Source of the DNA: Sporosarcina ureae
GTDB lineage: Bacteria; Bacillota; Bacilli; Bacillales_A; Planococcaceae
Assembly: GCF_029267015.1 (NCBI RefSeq)
Contig: NZ_JARIEA010000001.1
Coordinates: 31,462 to 95,461 of the forward strand
DNA length: 64,000 nt
Direction of reading: 5' to 3'
How positions within the stretch are numbered: position 1 is the first letter of the stretch; every line of letters begins with the position of its first letter. Shown here piece by piece: positions 45,296 through 53,757 of the stretch. The position numbers were made by a program, and so were the translations under genes. The notes beneath the pieces were generated by a model. The model worked only from the letters and a program-made list of their open reading frames with translations. It searched no databases and was not told where the DNA came from.

Positions 45296-45886
45296 ATGAG
45301 TACTATACATGAGTCCGCGGATAACAGGCCGGAAGAGTTGCAGCGCATATTGGATAAGGAATTATTGCAGCTGGAGAAAATAACTATTGAAGATTTTGAA
45401 GTAGATCCTATTGAGAAGCCGGTTACGCAAGAAGATTTGAAGCAGTTTCAGCAATTCACATCAACGAGTTTCCGGTCGCTAGAAGAATTGCTTGAAAGCA
45501 ATCAAGCCGTCTTGCCGGTTGATGAAGCGATTACTCGTTTGCAGGACGAAGCGTTTGAAGACCGTGTACATATGGCGAAACGGGCAGTAGAGATCTTTAC
45601 ATTATTCGAAGATGTACGTCAGACGGTGGACCCGGAGTCGATCGATTTAGTCTCACAATTGGATACCGTAATTGACCAAGCGCATCGTTTGCTTGAGGAG
45701 ATGGGTATACAAGAGTTACCGGTTTATGATGAATATTTCGATGAAAGCTTTATGGAAGCGGTCGGCACTATACCTGCTGAAGATGCACCAGGGATTGAGC
45801 GATTCAAAGTAGCGGCTGTATTTCGCAGAGCCTTTTCAATAGAAGGACAAGTTATTCAAGATGCACTCGTGAAAACAGTTATGTAA
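45296..45886 (+). CDS. GrpE-like protein
   Basis: A 196-residue acidic protein. The N-terminal two thirds look helical. The C-terminal 60 residues resemble the GrpE beta-domain: ELPVYDEYFDESFMEAVGTI, then a GIERFKVAAVFRRAFSIEGQ stretch and ALVKTVM at the end, in the same order as GrpE's F/D-HEAV and GY..KGRVLRPA.VKV. It would thus be a nucleotide-exchange-like partner of an Hsp70-family protein. No Hsp70 gene is adjacent. ATG 45296 follows AAAGGGGA. The assignment is by motif and moderate in strength. Confidence 0.65.
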   Translation: MSTIHESADNRPEELQRILDKELLQLEKITIEDFEVDPIEKPVTQEDLKQFQQFTSTSFRSLEELLESNQAVLPVDEAITRLQDEAFEDRVHMAKRAVEIFTLFEDVRQTVDPESIDLVSQLDTVIDQAHRLLEEMGIQELPVYDEYFDESFMEAVGTIPAEDAPGIERFKVAAVFRRAFSIEGQVIQDALVKTVM

Positions 45887-45900
45887 AAGGGGGAACGTGT

Positions 45901-45966
45901 ATGACAAGCAATACAAACGATCAATGGCTCAGTCACTGCGTTTGCCCATTAAGTAGGTGGAGGTGA
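45901..45966 (+). CDS. 21-codon mini-ORF between GrpE-like and TPR genes
   Basis: ATG 45901 follows a strong AAAAGGGGG site at good spacing, and the frame ends with TGA at 45964-45966 within the ribosome site of the next gene. The peptide reads MTSNTNDQWLSHCVCPLSRW plus one Arg. It may be a leader for coupled translation, or the surviving start of a larger gene lost by deletion. I cannot tell which. Confidence 0.35.
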   Translation: MTSNTNDQWLSHCVCPLSRWR

Positions 45967-45970
45967 TTCG

Positions 45971-47194
45971 ATGAGTTCATTCACTAACATTCCTATGTTG
46001 ATTCAGCAAATGCAACAGGAGATACGCCAGAAGCGTTACACGATGGCGCTTGATACGATCCGAGAACTTGAAAAGCTGAGTGTGAACCGAAAGCAAATAC
46101 TCTGGCATAAAGCGTTGCTTGAGAGTAAAGTCGGCAATCTGCATGTGGCATTGGCGTACTTGAAAGAACTCGATAGCGAGGAGCCTCATGTTGCTAAGCT
46201 AGAAGAAGTAATTCTTAGTAATTGGGACACCTATACAAAGGTGATCGCTGAGTATAACTACGCTGTATCTGAAATTGAATTGGGCTATACCGAAAACATC
46301 CTACATATAGTAGATAACGCCATGGAAATGGCAGGAAAAATGCCGATTCCAATTGAATTATATCGTATGAAAACCATTCTGGTGGCACGTTATGAAGCAG
46401 GTACCCTATCACGCTATACGGTTGGATTACCTTTGCATGTACTCGATGATCCGACCATCAAACGTGTCGTGGCGGCAGAGCCTCCACGTCCGGATATTGC
46501 TCGTCCAGTGCCAAAACCGAAGCCGAAACGCAAGTTGAAAAAGGGTGCTGCGGCTTTATTCGCCGGCATTGCAACGGTTTTATTAGTCTTCGTCGTATGG
46601 TTAATTGCCAACTTACTGGCGCAGCCCGATACAGCTAGTGAGTTGCCGACTACTGTGCCGGTTGAGAAACCAGCCATAACAGAGACTGAACCGGTGAAAG
46701 AAGAGCCAGTAGAAGTGCCTGCTGCAGAACCAGAACCTGAAGAGGAAACTGAACCTGAATTCGTATCGAATGAAGATGCGAGAATGTATTATAACGAAGG
46801 ATATAAGCAGTATCTGAATGAAGATTTCCCTGCGGCAGTGGCTTATTTAGAGTATGCTGTGCGCACTGAAGATAGTGATTACTTTACAGACGATGCGTCG
46901 TACTTCTTAGCATCAAGTTATTTACGCGAGCAGAAGTATGAACAAGTCGTCAATGCTGCGAAAGCTTTCTATAAAGAAGAAAGTGAGCATTATAAAGAGT
47001 CCCCTTATCGAGAAGGGATGCGCTTGCAAGAGAGTCGCGCATTATGGCAGCTTGATAAGAATGCTGAGGCAACGGTCATTCTAGATGAATTAATTAGCAA
47101 ACCGAATGTCGATTGGGTTACGTATGAAGCGAAAGCGATGAAGAAGTTAATAGAAGAAGGTGAGAGTAGTGAAGACATGGAACAAGCGAGCTAA
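45971..47194 (+). CDS. TPR-type single-span membrane protein
   Basis: A 407-residue protein. The cytoplasmic N-terminal half (about residues 1-150) is helical and repeat-like. A Lys/Pro-rich segment (KPKPKRKLKKG) leads to one membrane helix near 197-215, then a Pro/Glu-rich linker and a C-terminal tetratricopeptide-like domain (MYYNEGYKQYLNEDFPAAVA, FLASSYLREQKYEQVVNAAK). It follows the GrpE-like gene closely and probably shares its transcript, hinting at a chaperone- or envelope-related assembly. I do not recognise a named family. Confidence 0.75.
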   Translation: MSSFTNIPMLIQQMQQEIRQKRYTMALDTIRELEKLSVNRKQILWHKALLESKVGNLHVALAYLKELDSEEPHVAKLEEVILSNWDTYTKVIAEYNYAVSEIELGYTENILHIVDNAMEMAGKMPIPIELYRMKTILVARYEAGTLSRYTVGLPLHVLDDPTIKRVVAAEPPRPDIARPVPKPKPKRKLKKGAAALFAGIATVLLVFVVWLIANLLAQPDTASELPTTVPVEKPAITETEPVKEEPVEVPAAEPEPEEETEPEFVSNEDARMYYNEGYKQYLNEDFPAAVAYLEYAVRTEDSDYFTDDASYFLASSYLREQKYEQVVNAAKAFYKEESEHYKESPYREGMRLQESRALWQLDKNAEATVILDELISKPNVDWVTYEAKAMKKLIEEGESSEDMEQAS

Positions 47195-47222
47195 ACTGGC
47201 TTGTGTCCGCACTTAACTACGG

Positions 47223-47276
47223 AAAACAGGAGCAATCAAGGAAGTCATCCGACTCTTTCGATTGCTCCTGTTTTTA
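47223..47276. terminator. Bidirectional terminator
   Basis: AAACAGGAGCAATC and GATTGCTCCTGTTT are perfect arms with T-runs on both strands. It lies between the convergent TPR-protein and YARHG-protein genes and touches the stop codon of the latter. Confidence 0.85.
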
Positions 47277-48353
47277 TTCATGCGACTTAATCAGTTCCAC
47301 ATTGTGCTTCTCCCATTCCGCCATCTTTCCATTGAACGATGGATCGGGAGTATACCAAGATTGCGAACCAAAGTAGTTTTGTAATTCCTTTGATTCAAAG
47401 ACATAGCCGTGTCGCGCGTATATTTCATTGCGCGCCAAACGCAAGTCGTCTTTAGATAATCCTTTTAAATCGGATTTATCGAGGTACACGTCTCCGCTGT
47501 ATGAAATGATGAAATGATCCTTTGGAACGTCAGCTGGGACTTCTTTAATAATCTCTTTGACAATGATCGTCTCGACAGGTTCTTCTTTTACAATGTCGTT
47601 TTGAACAACGGGCAGATCATTATCCTTTTCTACATCTGTGTTGGCCGCGATAGCCAATTCTTTAATGGAATCAAAATCTAGATGAACAGTTTGTTTCGCC
47701 CCAAAGACATTCGCCTGAATTTCTTCACGTACTGTATCGTCATCCAAAGTCGTTGTCATTTTTATTGGATAGATTCCCGCCATGAAAGGGCCAAATTCAG
47801 CATGTTCTTTCCGCTTTTTGATATAGCCCATTTCTGCATCATGGATGGACAATACCGTTTCGTCCCCGATCGATTGTACTTTAACGATATAGCCTACTGG
47901 GTTGATTGTGTAGCGCGGGAAAAGACCCAATCGTTTACCAGCTGCACGTATGGAAAACATACCGTCTTCGGATTTTTCGTGTAAGTGGTTTTCCACTACT
48001 TGTACGATGGAAGGGTTTTTCTCGACCAACGTTAGCAATGCTTGCACACTATCTGCGTTAATCGCAATCCGACTGTCTTTCGGTACAATCAATTCTTTCA
48101 ATGTATCGCGGTCCTGCTCGATCAATGCCGTAATGAATTTCTCTGTTGTAGCATGCCTTCCATATTTACTTTCAATAGTGTAGTAGCCCATGATCGCTAC
48201 AAGCACGACAACAATTAATACAATTGGGTAGTGTGGTGTTTTCCATATAGAACGTTTTTTATTCAAACGACGTGACGCAAGAGATGCTTTACAGTTTGTA
48301 CAAAACTCTTGCTGCTTATCATTCATTTCATTACAAATTGGACATTTTTTCAT
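47274..48353 (-). CDS. Zinc-ribbon membrane protein with C-terminal YARHG domain
   Basis: A 359-residue protein: an N-terminal zinc ribbon (CPICNEMNDKQQEFCTNC), one membrane helix near residues 44-62, an extracellular TcaA-like middle region and a C-terminal YARHG domain (LRLARNEIYARHGYVFESKE, then YFGSQSWYTPDPSF). TcaA/YvbJ-type proteins are envelope proteins linked to cell-wall stress and antibiotic response; the YARHG domain is thought to be extracellular. A broken YARHG remnant lies at 9264-9458, so the genome once had another copy. The start has a weak AGGAGAATTAAA site. Confidence 0.85.
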   Translation of the reverse strand: MKKCPICNEMNDKQQEFCTNCKASLASRRLNKKRSIWKTPHYPIVLIVVVLVAIMGYYTIESKYGRHATTEKFITALIEQDRDTLKELIVPKDSRIAINADSVQALLTLVEKNPSIVQVVENHLHEKSEDGMFSIRAAGKRLGLFPRYTINPVGYIVKVQSIGDETVLSIHDAEMGYIKKRKEHAEFGPFMAGIYPIKMTTTLDDDTVREEIQANVFGAKQTVHLDFDSIKELAIAANTDVEKDNDLPVVQNDIVKEEPVETIIVKEIIKEVPADVPKDHFIISYSGDVYLDKSDLKGLSKDDLRLARNEIYARHGYVFESKELQNYFGSQSWYTPDPSFNGKMAEWEKHNVELIKSHE

Positions 48354-48641
48354 TTTAATTCTCCTACTTCATGCTATGGCTCTCTCTTTTGGAAACTAGA
48401 GTAGATACCAATGTAGTCAAGATTATACTATGATTGGCCGGATTATTCTAGACGTAAGGAAAGTTGTTATACAAGGATAGTGAACGAATGGCATATTTAG
48501 GAAATCTGAATTTCAAGTTATGTTTTTTATCTAGTACTATATTCAGCGTTTGCTGTATATAATTAGAAATGTACAAGCTATAATAGTATAAAAGAATCCT
48601 GTATTAGCTAAGTAGGGGCCAGGGAAGAGAAGGAGATGCAC

Positions 48642-50156
48642 ATGAGAAGGAAGCGGCATGTCGTGTTGGTTTTTTGTATCGTATGGTTAACGGTACTTGG
48701 ATTTCAAGGAGTGGTCAGTGCGGATGTAGTACCCAATGAACTATTGGTTGAGTACGAAGAAAGTCGACAATCGTTTTCTATAGATGAAGGGCTACCAGCC
48801 GTTGAAAGTCGTGAAACGATATCAGACGAAGTGGAATTATGGAGTTTTACAGATTCCGCAGAGATGCTTTTAATGAAAGAACAATTACTTGAGGATCCCA
48901 ATGTGTTACATGTTGAACCAAATTACGAGCGCTATTCACATATCGACCTCAATGATCCTATTTTTGTGAAGCAGTGGTGGATACCGCAACTGAGACCACA
49001 GTTAATTTGGTCAAGAGTGACAGAACAAAAGAAGAATACAGTTGTGGCAGTTTTGGATTCAGGTATTGATATCCGACATGAAGATCTGCAAGGAAGAATT
49101 CAGCCAGGAGGCTATAACTTTTACGCTAACAATACGAATGTTCAGGACGTCAATGGACACGGAACGGCTGTAGCGGGAGTCATTGCTGCGAGGGCAGGGA
49201 ATCACATAGGTGTAGCAGGTCTTGCGGGAACATACGACACGAAAGTGTTACCATTGAAAATCTCCCACTTGAATGGAACTAGCAAAGTATCGGATAGTAT
49301 CAAAGCGATTGACTATGCGATTATGAAACAAGTCGATGTGATCAACATGAGTTATGGTAGTAGCCAGCCGTCCCAACTAGAAGAGAAAGAGATTCAACGA
49401 GCACTCGAGTCGGGAATCACAGTCGTGGCATCTGCAGGAAACGACGCTGAAAAAGGCAATTCCGTGATGTTTCCTGCATCCTATCCTTCCGTAATTTCAG
49501 TGGGAGCAACCGATAGCAAAAATCAAAGGGCTTCGTTTTCAAACTTTAATTCTCAAGTCGGCTTGGTTGCGCCAGGCGCGGTAATATCTACCACGTACAT
49601 TAATAACACGTATAAATCAGTGAGTGGAACTTCTTTCTCGGGACCTATGGTGGCAAGTGCAGCGGCTTTGGTGAAGTCCTTGCAACCGGAAGCCAAACCA
49701 ACTGAAATCAGAGAGTTACTTGAAATGACTGCGACAGACTTAGGGCTTCCGGGTAAAGATGATTATTTCGGGTCAGGACTATTAAATTTAGAACGACTTA
49801 GCTATGCGTTGCCAACTGCCGCCAATCCAAATCAGCCAAAGGATTTTGTTGGTGATTTCCCTGACTTAGTTGTGAAAAAGAACAAGGTATTCAAAATCAA
49901 ATTTACTAATGAACTAGTACTTGGCAAAGACTACAGCGGGCATATTTATATTACACATCTACCAAATAGCACAGAACGCATAGAAGGTTTTACCGCAAAA
50001 TTGAATCCTACAGATCCTCAGCAATTACTTGTCACACCCCATAATGAATGGCAATTAGGTGTTCATTATTTACGCGTGGATCAAGGATTGAAGAATACAA
50101 AAGGTGTGGCGCTGAAGAAATCAGTGGTTGTGAAGTTTACGGTCATGCCGGATTAA
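48642..50156 (+). CDS. Secreted subtilisin-like serine protease (S8)
   Basis: A 504-residue preproprotease. The signal peptide is about residues 5-29 (basic start, VVLVFCIVWLTVLGF core), followed by a short propeptide-like region (VPNELLVEYEESRQS). The subtilase catalytic residues are in order: Asp in VAVLDSGIDIRHEDL, His in NGHGTAVAGVIAA, the Asn oxyanion residue in ASAGND and Ser in GTSFSGPMVA. About 110 residues after the catalytic domain form an extra beta-rich tail. AAGGAG lies 6 bases before ATG 48642; the ATG at 48636 abuts it and is less likely. Probably extracellular protein degradation. Confidence 0.93.
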   Translation: MRRKRHVVLVFCIVWLTVLGFQGVVSADVVPNELLVEYEESRQSFSIDEGLPAVESRETISDEVELWSFTDSAEMLLMKEQLLEDPNVLHVEPNYERYSHIDLNDPIFVKQWWIPQLRPQLIWSRVTEQKKNTVVAVLDSGIDIRHEDLQGRIQPGGYNFYANNTNVQDVNGHGTAVAGVIAARAGNHIGVAGLAGTYDTKVLPLKISHLNGTSKVSDSIKAIDYAIMKQVDVINMSYGSSQPSQLEEKEIQRALESGITVVASAGNDAEKGNSVMFPASYPSVISVGATDSKNQRASFSNFNSQVGLVAPGAVISTTYINNTYKSVSGTSFSGPMVASAAALVKSLQPEAKPTEIRELLEMTATDLGLPGKDDYFGSGLLNLERLSYALPTAANPNQPKDFVGDFPDLVVKKNKVFKIKFTNELVLGKDYSGHIYITHLPNSTERIEGFTAKLNPTDPQQLLVTPHNEWQLGVHYLRVDQGLKNTKGVALKKSVVVKFTVMPD

Positions 50157-50167
50157 TTCTATAGACC

Positions 50168-50220
50168 CAAAAAGGCTATTGCGATAAGTCATGTAGACTT
50201 ACGCAATAGCCTTTTATTTA
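50168..50220. terminator. Bidirectional terminator after protease
   Basis: AAAGGCTATTGCG and CGCAATAGCCTTT are perfect arms followed by TATTTATTTT, between the protease gene (+) and the ThiY-like gene (-). Confidence 0.85.
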
Positions 50221-50222
50221 TT

Positions 50223-51263
50223 TTACTTTGTTACGTTAGAAAATATTTCTTTAGAACTGATATCTATGATCATATCTTCCGCATTTGGTTTCGTTTTGAT
50301 TAACTCCATCTCATGAAGCCAATCGCGTACTTCTTCCCATGACTTTTCATCAAGCTGGCCAAAGGGTTCTCCACCTGTATCCATCTTCGGTAATAAAATA
50401 CTCAAGCTTTCCTTCTCAATGGCTTTGTCGAGTGGGAAGTTCGCTTGATCTTGGTTGCTAAGCAACAAATCCAGTGCTTCTTCAGGCTGTTCCACCATGA
50501 ATTTATAGCCTTTTTGTGCGGCTCTCCAAAAGGCTAGAATGGCGTCATGTTCCTTCTCCCACGTATCGTTACCCGTTAACAAAACAATTTCACTGTAGTT
50601 TGGAACACCGTATTCTACGGGGTTAAAGTAGCGTGTTTTGAACCCTTTAGCATTCATAACAGGCACTTCGTGATTAATGAATGTTCCCGTCACGGCGTCA
50701 ACACGTTCAGAAACTAATGAAGATTCTAGTTCGAATCCAACATCAATCATTTTCACTTTGTCGTAATCGCCACCATCATTTGTGATCATTGTTTTGATCA
50801 AAGCTTCGTTGAGTGGAATCCCAGGATAACCAATCGTCAGATCTTCTAGATCCTTCGGCGATTGAATGGGACTGTCGTCCAGCATGACCGTGTAGTTCAG
50901 TGGTTCACGTACGACAGATGCGACCGCTTTTATAGGAATATCTTCATTCGCTTGAGCCAAAATGACGTCAGGTTGGTAGTACAATCCTAGTGTCACCTTT
51001 CCTGCCGCTGTTAAATTCATTGGGTCAGTTGGGTTGGCAGGGAATTGAATATCAACTTCGACATCCTCATCATTGAAATAACCTTTTTCCTGTGCCACAT
51101 AAATATAGCTATGTACTGCATTCGGGTACCAGTCGAGCATAATACTGACTTTTTTCTTATCATCGTTCTGTGACTCTTCCGTATCTACTGAGGTTGCATC
51201 ATTATTGCAGCCAGCGACTAGCAAAAGAAGAAAGGTCACGCCAAGTAGCAATCGTTTTTTCAT
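50223..51263 (-). CDS. thiY: ThiY-like pyrimidine-precursor binding lipoprotein
   Basis: A 346-residue substrate-binding lipoprotein. The signal peptide ends in the lipobox LLVAGC, and a THI5/NMT1-type domain follows (MLDWYPNAVHSYIYVAQEKG at its start). With the permease and ATPase upstream it forms an ABC importer for a hydroxymethylpyrimidine precursor such as formylaminopyrimidine. Its start overlaps the permease stop by 4 bases. The operon lies under a TPP riboswitch, which supports a thiamine role. Confidence 0.9.
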   Translation of the reverse strand: MKKRLLLGVTFLLLLVAGCNNDATSVDTEESQNDDKKKVSIMLDWYPNAVHSYIYVAQEKGYFNDEDVEVDIQFPANPTDPMNLTAAGKVTLGLYYQPDVILAQANEDIPIKAVASVVREPLNYTVMLDDSPIQSPKDLEDLTIGYPGIPLNEALIKTMITNDGGDYDKVKMIDVGFELESSLVSERVDAVTGTFINHEVPVMNAKGFKTRYFNPVEYGVPNYSEIVLLTGNDTWEKEHDAILAFWRAAQKGYKFMVEQPEEALDLLLSNQDQANFPLDKAIEKESLSILLPKMDTGGEPFGQLDEKSWEEVRDWLHEMELIKTKPNAEDMIIDISSKEIFSNVTK

Positions 51264-52012
51264 TCGTAGTTCCTCCATCGTAAAAAGTATTTTTCCAATA
51301 AAACGACAAGTAGAAAGAAGATAATGCCTACAGCAGATAGTAAAACGATTGGTGCAAATACAGCCGCACTATCGAATTGGGTCATCATTCTTCTGCTGAA
51401 ATATCCAAGACCCGCCTGTGCGCCAAGCCATTCTCCGATTGCAGCACCGATCACGCTGAGTGTGACCGCCACTTTGAGTCCAGAGAAAAAGGAAGGAAGG
51501 GCGGAAGGAAGATCCAGTTTAAAGAAAATATCCTTTGCAGACGCACCCATCGTTAGCATTAATTCACGTAAGTTTTTATCCGATGAACGCAAACCATCGA
51601 ATACACTGACAGTGATGGGGAAAAATGTGATCAGTACAGTGACTGCGACTTTACCCCATATGCTGTAGCCGAACCACAGCACGAAAATCGGTGCAAGCGC
51701 AATGACGGGAATCGTCTGTGACGCAATCAAAAGTGGATAAAACGCTTGCTCGATAGGCTTCTTGCTGTACATCGCGATCGCAAGTGCCGATCCGATAAGT
51801 ATCGAAATAGTTAGGCCAATTACTATTGTTGCTGCTGTCGGAGGTAAATGATGGATAAACAGCCCTGACTTTAGTTTCCATAACCTGAGTAGAATCGCAG
51901 ATGGGGACGGGAATAAGAAGCTTTTATCGTATAGACGCGCTCCGATTTCCCATATGCTAAGTAAGATCGCGACGAAAAGTATGGAGCTACTATAAGAAGT
52001 AATCTTTTTCAT
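51260..52012 (-). CDS. thiX: ThiX-like ABC transporter permease
   Basis: A 250-residue permease with six predicted membrane spans of the BPD_transp_1/SsuC type. The EAA-like loop is ELMLTMGASAKDIFFKLDLP, which contacts the ATPase. It forms the channel of the thiamine-precursor importer. Its 5' end overlaps the ATPase stop by 4 bases and its 3' end overlaps the lipoprotein start, so all three are translationally coupled. Confidence 0.92.
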   Translation of the reverse strand: MKKITSYSSSILFVAILLSIWEIGARLYDKSFLFPSPSAILLRLWKLKSGLFIHHLPPTAATIVIGLTISILIGSALAIAMYSKKPIEQAFYPLLIASQTIPVIALAPIFVLWFGYSIWGKVAVTVLITFFPITVSVFDGLRSSDKNLRELMLTMGASAKDIFFKLDLPSALPSFFSGLKVAVTLSVIGAAIGEWLGAQAGLGYFSRRMMTQFDSAAVFAPIVLLSAVGIIFFLLVVLLEKYFLRWRNYE

Positions 52013-52779
52013 AGTGGCCCCTCCGAACGTAGCTCCCTGATGAGTTGCTGCTTTAATTCAACCAGTTCCGGGCGTGCTAAGTCTCTCATCGTACGTGGTC
52101 GACCAAGAGGAACGACTACTTCGCGGATGGTCCTCACAGGTTTTTCAGCAAGTACAAAGATACGGTCAGATAGGAATAATGCTTCGTCGATATCATGGGT
52201 GATGAAGACAATGGTTTTATCGAGCCTCTTCCACTGATCAATTAGCCACTCTTGCATCGTCAAGCGGGTAATGGCGTCGAGCGCGCTAAAAGGCTCGTCC
52301 AGCAATAAAATATCAGAACCGGTTAGAATCGTTCGTAAAAAGGAAACACGTTGACGCATACCACCTGATAAGTTGCCAGGGTAAGAGTTTTCTTCACCGG
52401 CTAGCCCAAAGTCCGCAAGTAGCTGGATCATCTCATCGGAAGTCGTTTTGGCACTTTGGAGTTCCACTGGCAATCGAACATTTTCTAGAATGGTTCGCCA
52501 AGGCATGAGTAAATCTTGCTGCGGCATATAACCGACTTTTCCTAAACGCTTCGTTGCGACTTTACCGTTCAATGAAATCTCTCCACTGTCAGGATTCTCA
52601 AGGCCAGTAACTAATCGGAACAACGTACTCTTCCCATAACCACTTGGTCCAATGATGCTGACGAATTCACCATCATTTACATGCCAATCAACTTGATCAA
52701 AAATAGCAGTAGGTTTTGAAGCTTTGGTTGCTTGATAATGAAAGGATACATCGATAAACTCTAAAATTTTATTGGGCAT
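52009..52779 (-). CDS. thiZ: ThiZ-like ABC transporter ATPase
   Basis: A 256-residue ABC ATPase with Walker A GPSGYGKST, Q-loop YMPQQDLLMPW, signature LSGGMRQRV, Walker B ILLLDEPFSALD and switch His in FITHD. It is close to the nitrate/sulfonate/taurine type, here assigned to thiamine precursors from the riboswitch and partner lipoprotein. ATG 52779 is chosen; the in-frame GTG at 52815 lies inside the riboswitch terminator. The ribosome binding site is weak. Confidence 0.92.
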   Translation of the reverse strand: MPNKILEFIDVSFHYQATKASKPTAIFDQVDWHVNDGEFVSIIGPSGYGKSTLFRLVTGLENPDSGEISLNGKVATKRLGKVGYMPQQDLLMPWRTILENVRLPVELQSAKTTSDEMIQLLADFGLAGEENSYPGNLSGGMRQRVSFLRTILTGSDILLLDEPFSALDAITRLTMQEWLIDQWKRLDKTIVFITHDIDEALFLSDRIFVLAEKPVRTIREVVVPLGRPRTMRDLARPELVELKQQLIRELRSEGPL

Positions 52780-52813
52780 ATTCTTTTCACTTCTCTTTTC
52801 TTCAAAAATCCAC

Positions 52814-52846
52814 ACAAAAAAACCACTTCTTTGGTGCGAAGCGGTT
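52814..52846 (-). terminator. Terminator of the TPP riboswitch
   Basis: On the reverse strand AACCGCTTC and GAAGTGGTT pair around an 8-base loop (one mismatch) and are followed by TTTTTTTG. It lies between the TPP aptamer and the ATPase start, so TPP binding should favour termination. Confidence 0.85.
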
Positions 52847-52869
52847 GCATAGTTCGGCCAAGACCGGTC

Positions 52870-52958
52870 ATATGTCCACTTCCCTCCGCTAGCATTATCT
52901 AGAGCAGGTTTAAGGGTTAAGGCAAATAAGCCTCTCTCAGCATAAGCACCCCTAGTGT
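52870..52958 (-). ncRNA. TPP riboswitch (THI element)
   Basis: The reverse strand reads ACTAGGGGTGC, GCTGAGAGAGG, ACCCTTAAACCTGCTCTAGA, TAATGCTAGCGGAGGGAAGT, the complete conserved core of the thi-box aptamer in order. A terminator and the thiZXY-type importer follow. Confidence 0.97.
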
Positions 52959-53091
52959 TTATCCATGTCTTATCGTTTCATATTCTAGTAAAGTAGTCAA
53001 CTTTAATTCAGTAAATATTTTGAATGTCAATAAAACAATTCTTTTCATTCATTAATAACAAGTATCTTGCATTTCTTTGAAAATTTATGTA

Positions 53092-53127
53092 GTATAATGA
53101 CTATCAGACCGAAATAGTATTACGGTC
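53092..53127 (+). promoter_or_regulatory. -10 element and GACCG dyad before TetR gene
   Basis: TATAAT near 53093-53098 is followed by GACCG-N11-CGGTC (53107-53127), a dyad in the right place for autoregulation by the TetR protein encoded next. The -35 is unclear. Confidence 0.5.
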
Positions 53128-53148
53128 AATTTCGAAGGGTGTGTCATA

Positions 53149-53718
53149 ATGGATCGTAGGGAAGAAATCATGTTGGCGGCTGCAAAATCGTTTACGATGT
53201 TTGGTTATAAGGCGACGACAATGGACCAAGTGGCGAAAATTGCGAATGTAGGGAAAGGTACTATCTATACTTTTTTCTCGAATAAAGAAGAATTGTTTCA
53301 TTCGATTGTTTGGAATATGGTGAGTGAGATGAAAGAGGCGTCGGAAAGAACGGCCATTGAAGGAGCATCTTTTCAAGAAAATGCCCATGCGCGTATTATG
53401 CAATTATTGAAGTTTCGTGAGTCGCATCAGTTATTCATAAAGCTAATTGAAGAGGAGAAAGAATTACGCACACCCGCTGTCGGGGAAGTGTTAACTTCTA
53501 TAGAGAAAGAAATATTGGAGTTTATTGCTAGTAAGATTGAACGCGGTGTTGCCAAAGGTGAATTGAAGCCCTGTAATAGCGAATTGATCGCGTATTTATT
53601 ATTCAAATCTTATTTGGCGCTAGTAGTGGATTGGTCGAAAACGCATGATGACCAGCTGACTGAGGAGCAAATCACAGATGTGTTGAACTATACGATTTTC
53701 TCTAGTCTATTGGTGTAA
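53149..53718 (+). CDS. TetR-family regulator next to YhgE
   Basis: A 189-residue TetR regulator with the HTH TTMDQVAKIANVGKGTIYTFFSN near residues 21-44 and a helical C-terminal domain. Pairing of a TetR gene with a YhgE/Pip gene is common in Bacillales, and the two lie 39 bases apart on one strand, so it probably represses this operon. It is not closely similar to the TetR at 34246. The effector is unknown. Confidence 0.9.
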   Translation: MDRREEIMLAAAKSFTMFGYKATTMDQVAKIANVGKGTIYTFFSNKEELFHSIVWNMVSEMKEASERTAIEGASFQENAHARIMQLLKFRESHQLFIKLIEEEKELRTPAVGEVLTSIEKEILEFIASKIERGVAKGELKPCNSELIAYLLFKSYLALVVDWSKTHDDQLTEEQITDVLNYTIFSSLLV

Positions 53719-53757
53719 TGTGCGAATGTCGGAATACAGAGCGAGGGTTTATACTAC

